NCBI GenBank assembly: GCA_050010595.1
Contig: JBEKKS010000014.1
Coordinates: forward strand, 6,406-70,405
Reading direction: 5' to 3'
DNA from: Palsa-513 sp050010595
GTDB taxonomy: Bacteria; Actinomycetota; Thermoleophilia; Solirubrobacterales; Solirubrobacteraceae
Length of the DNA: 64,000 nucleotides
Shown: piece by piece, positions 59,017 to 64,000 of the stretch
Layout of the letters: the number at the start of each line of letters is the position of its first letter
Numbering within the stretch: position 1 is the stretch's first letter
Notes under the pieces: model-generated
The model's input: only the letters and a program-made list of their open reading frames with translations
Told to the model about the DNA's origin: nothing
Databases searched by the model: none
Made by a program: the position numbers and the translations under genes

Positions 59017-59912
59017 GCACCGTCGACTACTCGGATCTTGGCGAGCCCATTCGCGGGCCGAGCGCGCTGACGGGCGACTGGCCGCGCTTCTGGCATCTGA
59101 CCTTCACGATCGCGCGTACCGAGTTCAAGCTGCGCTTCTACGGTTCGGTTCTCGGCTATGTGTGGACCGTGATGCGACCACTGCTGATGTTTGGCGTGCT
59201 GATGGTCGTGTATTCGCTCGGAAAGCTCGGGTCGGGTGTTCACGACTACCCGGTCATGCTGCTGAGCGGCATCGTGCTGTTCACGTTCTTTACCGAGGCG
59301 ACCGCCGGCGCGGTCGCCTGCGTCGTCGCGCGAGAGAGCTTCGTTCGCAAGATCCAGTTCCCGCGCCTGGCGATTCCGCTGGCGGTGGTGCTCACGGCGC
59401 TCTTCAACCTCGCCGTGAACTTCATTCCGATAGCCATCTTCACGGCGATCTACGGCATCCGCCCGCGTGCCTCATGGCTCGAGCTGCCGCTCATCGTGGT
59501 GATCCTGATCATCTTCGCGATGGGCTGGGCGATGCTCCTGTCCGCGCTTTACGTTCGTGCCCGCGATATCGCGCCGATCTGGGACGTCCTGATCCAAGTG
59601 CTTTTCTATATCTCGCTGCTGCTGATTCCGATCGAGAAGATCGGCGCGCACGGGCGAACGCTCCTGCATATCTGGATGCTCAACCCGCTCGCCGACCTGA
59701 TGGAGCAGTACCGCCACGCGTTCATCGGACAGAACTCTCCGGTTCCGCCCACCTCGCCGTACCCAGGTTGGCACTTCGGCGGCTCGTCGGCGGCCGCCGC
59801 GATCGGCGGCTATCCAGAGCTCGCGGTCCCGATGGCCTTCATCGTGCTGGTCTTCGTTGTCGGCTTCGTCGTCTTCAACCGCTCAGCGCCGCACATCGCC
59901 GACAACCTGTGA
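59013..59912 (+). CDS. Polysaccharide ABC exporter, permease subunit (Wzm type)
   Basis: 299 residues with six hydrophobic segments. The N-terminus HLTFTIARTEFKLRFYGSVL leads into GYVWTVMRPLLMFGVLMVVY, then VMLLSGIVLFTFFTEATAGA, ARESFVRKIQFPRLAIPLAV and HIWMLNPLADLMEQYRHAFI, all typical of ABC-2 export permeases. With the Wzt-type ATPase it exports a completed undecaprenyl-PP-linked polymer. Followed 9 bp later by RmlC. Confidence 0.93.
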   Translation: MSTVDYSDLGEPIRGPSALTGDWPRFWHLTFTIARTEFKLRFYGSVLGYVWTVMRPLLMFGVLMVVYSLGKLGSGVHDYPVMLLSGIVLFTFFTEATAGAVACVVARESFVRKIQFPRLAIPLAVVLTALFNLAVNFIPIAIFTAIYGIRPRASWLELPLIVVILIIFAMGWAMLLSALYVRARDIAPIWDVLIQVLFYISLLLIPIEKIGAHGRTLLHIWMLNPLADLMEQYRHAFIGQNSPVPPTSPYPGWHFGGSSAAAAIGGYPELAVPMAFIVLVFVVGFVVFNRSAPHIADNL

Positions 59913-59921
59913 GCTGGGCCA

Positions 59922-60512
59922 GTGATGGAGGTGCGCCAAACCTCGTTGCCGGACGTCCTCGAGCTCGTGCCGACGGTGCATGGGGACGCAAGGGGGTTCT
60001 TTCACGAGACGTTCCGTCGCGACCAGTTCGCCGGCACGGCACTCGCTGACGTGGAGTTCCCGCAGGAGAACCACTCTCGCTCCAGCCGTGGCGTGCTGCG
60101 CGGCATGCACTTTCAGATCGGGGCCGGAATCGGCAAGCTCGTGCGTTGTGCGCGCGGCACGATCTTCGATGTGGCGATCGACCTGCGCCGCGGCTCTCCG
60201 ACCTACGGCGAATGGGCCGGCTTCGAGCTCGACGATCGCGAGCTGCGCCAGGTCTGGATTCCGGCCGGCTTCGCCCACGGCTTCTACACATGTTCCGAGG
60301 TCGCTGACGTGGTCTACAAGCAAACGGGCTATTACGCCCCGGAGCTCGAGCGCTCGGTCGCCTGGGACGATCCGGACGTTGGGGTGTCCTGGCCGCTGCA
60401 CGGCGCGCCGCTGCTGGCGGCGCGCGATGCCGCCGCACCGCGCCTGCGCGAGATCGAGCGGGAGCTGCCGTTCGTGTACGAGGGGCGCCCTGACCCCTCA
60501 GGGCTAAGCTGA
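59922..60512 (+). CDS. rmlC: dTDP-4-dehydrorhamnose 3,5-epimerase
   Basis: 196 residues. RmlC cupin markers: HGDARGFFHETFRRDQFAGT, VEFPQENHSRSSRGVLRGMH (catalytic His), VRCARGTIFDVAIDLRRGSP, RQVWIPAGFAHGFYT and VVYKQTGYYAPELERSVAWD followed by DPDVGVSWP (catalytic Tyr region). It makes dTDP-4-keto-L-rhamnose. RmlA, RmlB and RmlD are not in the window and must lie elsewhere. The start may be the GTG at 59922 or the ATG at 59925. Confidence 0.93.
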   Translation: MMEVRQTSLPDVLELVPTVHGDARGFFHETFRRDQFAGTALADVEFPQENHSRSSRGVLRGMHFQIGAGIGKLVRCARGTIFDVAIDLRRGSPTYGEWAGFELDDRELRQVWIPAGFAHGFYTCSEVADVVYKQTGYYAPELERSVAWDDPDVGVSWPLHGAPLLAARDAAAPRLREIERELPFVYEGRPDPSGLS

Positions 60513-60528
60513 CCTGCTAGGAGCGCGC

Positions 60529-61869
60529 GTGCGGACCTGGTTGAAGAAGATCGTGTATGGCATGCCGGTGCTGCGCGTCTATGCGCAAGCGCGGCGGCTG
60601 CGCCTCGTGAGTGAAAGCCAGGAGCGGGCGATCGAGCACTTCAAGGGGCGCACCGTCGAGCTCGTCGCCGAGCTCGACGAGTACCGCGATAAGGCAAGCG
60701 CGACGATCGCTGCCCTCGGCGAGGAGATCCGCGAGCTTCGTACTCTCGACAAGCCGTTGCACGTGTTCTGGCCGGTGCGCAGCGACGACATCCTGGCGGC
60801 GGGTGAGCCCCAAGTCGCAGCTGGAGCTCAACGCCCCGCGCCCGAGCCGCCCTACGCTTTCAATTGGGTCGTGACGCCGGTCGGCCAGGCCTCCGGTGGC
60901 CATGTCGACGTCTTCCGCACGATCGCCTATCTGGAATCGCGCCAGCACCAGTGCCGGCTCTACTTCTACGACCCACTCGAGACGGTGGCCCCGGAGGATG
61001 TCGAGGCGACGATGAAGGACTATCCGGCGGTCGCCGCCGAACTGAATTACAACGCCGCCACGATGGAGCCCTGCGACGCGATCTTCGCCACGAGCTGGTT
61101 CACCGCCTACCCCGTGCGCCGCTTCAGTGCTGCGGCGCGGAAGTTCTACTACGTCCAAGACTACGAGCCGTATTTCGAGGCGGCTGGAACCTACAGCAGC
61201 CTCGCTGCCGACACGTACGGGTTCGGCTTCCACGGATTGACGCTCGGCAACTGGCTGGCGCGCAAGCTCGGCGGCGAGCACGGCATGGTGTGCGAGCCGT
61301 TCGCCTTTGGCGTCGACGCAGACCAGTATGCGCTGCGCAACCCGCAGCCACGCCACAAGGTGCTCTTTTACGCGAAGCCGACATCTGCGCGCCGTGGATT
61401 CGAGCTTGGGGTCCTTGCGCTCGAGTGCTTTCACCAGCGGCATCCGGACTACGAGATCGAGATGCTCGGCGCGGACATAAGCCGGTACGTGCTGCCGTTT
61501 CCCTGCACTCGTCACGGAGTGTTGAACCCAGACGAACTGTGCGCGCTCTACAACGAGTGTGCCGCGGGTCTCGTCCTGTCGTTCACGAACATGTCGCTGC
61601 TGCCGCTCGAGATGCTCGCCTGCGGATGCATCCCCGTCAGCAACGACGCACCGCACACGCGCGAGGTGCAGTACGCGGCGCAGCTTTGCTACGCCCAGGC
61701 TACGCCCGGCGCCCTGGCCGACGCGCTCTTTGCAGCGGCAAGTCGGAGTGGCGCGGACCCAGCGGGGATCGAGCAGGCAGCGAGCTACGCACGACAATTC
61801 GACTGGGCTTCGTCGAATCGACAGATCGAGGACGTCGTGTTGCGCGAGCTCGCTGCTGTGGCCGGTTAG
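60529..61869 (+). CDS. Glycosyltransferase family 4, WsaF-like, with N-terminal coiled coil
   Basis: 446 residues from a GTG with AGGAG six bases upstream. Residues about 20-75 are helical and coiled-coil-like (ERAIEHFKGRTVELVAELDE, YRDKASATIAALGEEIRELR). The GT-B part has SGGHVDVFRTIAYLESRQHQ, DAIFATSWFTAYPVRRFSAA, FYYVQDYEPYFEAAGTYSSL, VLFYAKPTSARRGFELGVLA and LSFTNMSLLPLEMLACGCIP, the same blocks as 54186-55394. Rhamnosyl transfer is the best guess given the adjacent RmlC. A strong hairpin overlaps its stop codon. Confidence 0.88.
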   Translation: MRTWLKKIVYGMPVLRVYAQARRLRLVSESQERAIEHFKGRTVELVAELDEYRDKASATIAALGEEIRELRTLDKPLHVFWPVRSDDILAAGEPQVAAGAQRPAPEPPYAFNWVVTPVGQASGGHVDVFRTIAYLESRQHQCRLYFYDPLETVAPEDVEATMKDYPAVAAELNYNAATMEPCDAIFATSWFTAYPVRRFSAAARKFYYVQDYEPYFEAAGTYSSLAADTYGFGFHGLTLGNWLARKLGGEHGMVCEPFAFGVDADQYALRNPQPRHKVLFYAKPTSARRGFELGVLALECFHQRHPDYEIEMLGADISRYVLPFPCTRHGVLNPDELCALYNECAAGLVLSFTNMSLLPLEMLACGCIPVSNDAPHTREVQYAAQLCYAQATPGALADALFAAASRSGADPAGIEQAASYARQFDWASSNRQIEDVVLRELAAVAG

Positions 61870-61891
61870 GAGCGCCGTGCGCTCCCTAACC
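61864..61891 (+). terminator. Strong hairpin overlapping a stop codon and an alternative ribosome site
   Basis: GGTTAGGAGCGC at 61864-61875 pairs with GCGCTCC-C-TAACC at 61879-61891 (12 base pairs, one bulged C, loop CGT). The stem contains the TAG of the WsaF-like gene and also an AGGAG (61868-61872) placed before a GTG at 61877. It could end transcription or block translation of the short frame that follows. There is no U-run. Confidence 0.6.
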
Positions 61892-61957
61892 ACGCCAACC
61901 GGTGAGCTTTCCAGCTCGTTCGCGCTCGATTTGGCGGCCCGCAGGGGTGCTTCGTAG
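61877..61957 (+). CDS. Candidate 26-codon small open frame, coupled to the next gene
   Basis: GTG at 61877 is preceded by AGGAG at 4-base spacing and opens a 26-codon frame (MRSLTTPTGELSSSFALDLA plus six residues) ending in TAG at 61955-61957. The last base of the stop is the first base of the next gene's GTG start. Both its ribosome site and its start codon lie inside a strong hairpin. No family recognised. It may be a leader peptide controlling the next gene, or chance. Confidence 0.3.
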   Translation: MRSLTTPTGELSSSFALDLAARRGAS

Positions 61958-63645
61958 TGCGCTTGAGACGCTCACCGCCTAGCGCGCGGCAGGATTCCCA
62001 AGCGGCCCCGCAAGTGATCGCAACCGGTTTTGGGATGACCGGTGAGCTGAACTACCCGGACGATGTCGCGGTCGCCGAGGGCGACGTGCTCGAGGTGTAC
62101 GGGTGGTGCCTGTTTGAGGGATCGCGTGTCGCCCGGGTCGAGGTGCTGCTGGACGGCCGCGCTATCGGCCTCGCTCGCCCCTTTGTCGATCGCCCCGACG
62201 TCGCTGAGGCCTTCAGCCATCCGGATGCTCCCGTCGCCGGGTTCGAGTTGCTGGCTCGTGTTGAGCCCGGCGAGCGGGCGGCCGAATCCCAGGTGGCGGT
62301 CGAGGTGACCAGCCTCGATGGTCGGCGATGGTGCTCGCGCACGCGTCGGATGCGCTGGGTTGAGCCTGGAACGCAGACCGGCGAGCGGGGTGAGCTACTG
62401 CGCCGCCGCGGCGCGGCGGCGATCGACCGTCTGCCGCCCCGCGGCTCCCGGGTGATGGTCTTTGCGCACGGTCTGTCGATCGGAGGCGGACAGCTGTGGC
62501 TGCTCGAGCTCCTGCGACAGCTCGTCGAGTCCGCGGCGCTTGACTGCACCGTCGTGGCGTTTTCCGACGGCCCGCTGCGCGAGGTGCTGGAGGACCTCGG
62601 TGTCTCCGTGCATGTGACGGCCCTCGAGCGCGTTGACGACGTTGACGCCTACGAGGGCCGCGTGCACGAGCTGGCGCTGCTGATACGCGCCAGCGGCGCC
62701 GGAGTCGTGCTGGCCAACACGCTCGGCCTCTTCGCGCCGATCGACGCGGCGCAGCGCGCTGGGGTCCCAAGCCTGTGGGCCATCCATGAGAGCCTCGACC
62801 CCGCGGTTTTCAGCCACATCTGCTGGGGCGCGAGCGGAATGCATCCCTATGTCCGGTCACGTTTCGAGACGTGTTTTCAGGCGACGCGCGGGCTCGTCTT
62901 CGTGGCTCCTCAGACGTCCGACGTCTTCGCGCGCGTCTGCCCGGCGCGGAAGCGCTTCGTCGTCGACTATTGCGCCTCGCTGGACGCGATCGACGCGTAC
63001 CGCGCGACGCTGGACCGCTCGACGCTTCGCTCCGCGGCGGGCTTTGACGAGGACAGCGTGGTGGTCGCCGTCGTCGGGGTGTTCGAGGCGCGTAAGGGGC
63101 AGGCGGCCGCGCTCGCGGCGTTCGACGAGCTCGCAGCTGTCCACGATCGACTCCGCCTGGTGATGGTCGGTGCGCACGAAAGCCGGTACAGCACTGCTGT
63201 GCGCGAGCAGATGCTGCGCTGCTCGGCTCCCGGCCGAGTGAGCCTCGTTCCAGTCACACGCGACGTCTACCCTTGGCTCGGGCTGGCAGACCTCTTCTTG
63301 TGCGCGTCGGATGTCGAGTCGTTGCCGCGCTCCATCATGGAGGCAATGGCGTTCGAGCTGCCCGTGGTGTCGACGGATGCTTTCGGCATTGCGGACCTGA
63401 TCGATGACGGCCGCACAGGGTGGCTCACGCGACCGCGGGACATCGAGGGCTTGGTCGGGGTCCTCCACTCGGTCCTGGGGATGCCCTACGAGGAGCGTCG
63501 CAAGGTTGGAGCGCAGGCGCGGATCGACGTCTTGCAGCGACCGGGCGCCAACGGCTACGGGCGGGTTTTCGCGCGGGCCCTGGCCGCCTTTATTGACGAT
63601 CCGTCGTGCGAGCTGGACGCGGCTTTCGCTGCTTCGGAGCGATAG
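61957..63645 (+). CDS. Glycosyltransferase family 4 with N-terminal beta domain
   Basis: 562 residues from a GTG with AGGGG upstream. Residues about 25-140 form a strand-rich domain (DVAVAEGDVLEVYGWCLFEG, RVARVEVLLDGRAIGLARPF, VEVTSLDGRRWCSRTRRM) of a kind sometimes fused to glycosyltransferases. The GT-B part starts at RVMVFAHGLSIGGGQLWLLE and has VVVAVVGVFEARKGQAAALA, LRLVMVGAHESRYSTAVREQ, WLGLADLFLCASDVESLPRS and IMEAMAFELPVVSTDAFGIA. The last 56 bp overlap the convergent gene at the right edge. Confidence 0.88.
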   Translation: MRLRRSPPSARQDSQAAPQVIATGFGMTGELNYPDDVAVAEGDVLEVYGWCLFEGSRVARVEVLLDGRAIGLARPFVDRPDVAEAFSHPDAPVAGFELLARVEPGERAAESQVAVEVTSLDGRRWCSRTRRMRWVEPGTQTGERGELLRRRGAAAIDRLPPRGSRVMVFAHGLSIGGGQLWLLELLRQLVESAALDCTVVAFSDGPLREVLEDLGVSVHVTALERVDDVDAYEGRVHELALLIRASGAGVVLANTLGLFAPIDAAQRAGVPSLWAIHESLDPAVFSHICWGASGMHPYVRSRFETCFQATRGLVFVAPQTSDVFARVCPARKRFVVDYCASLDAIDAYRATLDRSTLRSAAGFDEDSVVVAVVGVFEARKGQAAALAAFDELAAVHDRLRLVMVGAHESRYSTAVREQMLRCSAPGRVSLVPVTRDVYPWLGLADLFLCASDVESLPRSIMEAMAFELPVVSTDAFGIADLIDDGRTGWLTRPRDIEGLVGVLHSVLGMPYEERRKVGAQARIDVLQRPGANGYGRVFARALAAFIDDPSCELDAAFAASER

Positions 63646-64000
63646 CTGCACCCCGCGACCTCGCCGCACGCGTACGCTGCCACGCGTTCGGCGGCACGGT
63701 CTGCACCTCCCGGCGAGCGAGCGGCAGACGGTCGAGCAGCCGCCGGCGAAGATGAGCTCGAACATGGCGGCGGCGGTGGCGCGTCACTCTCGTGTTGGCC
63801 TCCACCGTCGGTAGGTGGCGACCGTGCACCCGGCGGCGCAGGCGATCGGACTCGAGGTCTCCCAGCGTCCCTTCCCGGTGGGTCTTCTGTGCGTTGTGTA
63901 CGCGAAAGGCGCCGAGGAAACGGGGGACATGCGCGAATGTCGCGCCTTGCTCGCGGAAGCGCAGCAGCAGGTCCCAGTCCACTGCGAACTTGAACGTAGT
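63590..64000 (-). CDS. Glycosyltransferase family 2, C-terminal fragment (runs off the right edge)
   Basis: The frame is open from the right edge: TTFKFAVDWDLLLRFREQGA, then TFAHVPRFLGAFRVHNAQKT, then a basic helical tail to the stop at 63590. The DWDLLLRFREQG...FLGAFRVH...K pattern is the end of many GT2 enzymes, where the Asp-Trp-Asp segment lies after the catalytic base. The N-terminal catalytic part lies beyond 64000. The tail overlaps the convergent GT4 gene by 56 bp. Confidence 0.75.
   Translation of the reverse strand, partial: TTFKFAVDWDLLLRFREQGATFAHVPRFLGAFRVHNAQKTHREGTLGDLESDRLRRRVHGRHLPTVEANTRVTRHRRRHVRAHLRRRLLDRLPLARREVQTVPPNAWQRTRAARSRGAAIAPKQRKPRPARTTDRQ

Noticed and set aside
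1..64000. CRISPR array, insertion sequence, integrase, tRNA or rRNA gene
   Set aside because: No regularly spaced direct repeats, transposase or integrase motifs, or tRNA/rRNA-like sequence were found in the gaps or reading frames I examined.

Overview
The window is a long, gene-dense surface-polysaccharide locus from a high-GC Gram-positive-like bacterium. Most genes look about 65-70% GC by eye, GTG starts are frequent, and neighbouring genes overlap by 4 bp (ATGA/GTGA) throughout. An actinobacterium, possibly of the Thermoleophilia/Solirubrobacterales type, is my inference; no rRNA or tRNA is present to confirm it. I see no CRISPR array, insertion sequence, tRNA or rRNA gene. No stretch over 300 bp lacks a gene; the longest gaps are 36605-36841, 33618-33822 and 10598-10793.

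Layout. (1) 1-205: the first codons of a methylmalonyl-CoA mutase gene running off the left edge. (2) 282-4048: UDP-glucuronate decarboxylase-like SDR, initiating sugar-phosphate transferase, methyltransferase and GNAT. (3) 4123-10597 (minus): two-domain GT2, two GT4 enzymes, a small membrane-anchored protein and an O-antigen ligase/polymerase. It diverges, across a 160-bp near-palindrome, from (4) 10794-13807 (plus): GT4, GalE-like epimerase and GMD-like SDR. (5) 13824-14909: class I fructose-bisphosphate aldolase with a hairpin on each side. (6) 15021-17970 (minus): WecG/TagA transferase, GDP-mannose 4,6-dehydratase and GT4. (7) 18031-19933: small conserved-type protein, ECF sigma factor, and a response regulator with Glu at the phospho-acceptor position. 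(8) 19970-25620 (minus): an unbroken seven-gene operon of PqqD-like protein with an odd acidic tail, HprK-like kinase, three GT2 enzymes, a nucleotidyltransferase-like protein and a polysaccharide deacetylase. (9) 25733-31433: WbpA/WbpB/WbpD/WbpE-type set for a diacetamido-uronic acid sugar nucleotide, plus a Wzx-type flippase. (10) 31526-33617: a GT-like protein and a GT61 protein. (11) 33823-40502: an ABC exporter followed by a full ADP-heptose pathway (HldD, a GmhA-HldC fusion, GmhB, HldE kinase half) and a GT9 heptosyltransferase; its first genes are visibly less GC-rich. (12) 40552-57697: a long run of glycosyltransferases and large membrane proteins. (13) 57763-60512: Wzt/Wzm-type ABC exporter and RmlC. 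(14) 60529-64000: further glycosyltransferases, the last truncated by the right edge.

How it fits together. The sugar nucleotides suggested here are UDP-xylose, UDP-galactose-type, GDP-6-deoxyhexoses, UDP-diacetamido-uronate, ADP-heptose and (RmlC only) dTDP-rhamnose. About 28 glycosyltransferases could assemble them, with export by both Wzx/Wzy-type and ABC-type machinery. Most promising for novelty: the PqqD-tail/HprK-like/GT2/nucleotidyltransferase operon, the GmhA-HldC fusion, the intergenic near-palindrome and the ECF sigma plus Glu-receiver pair.
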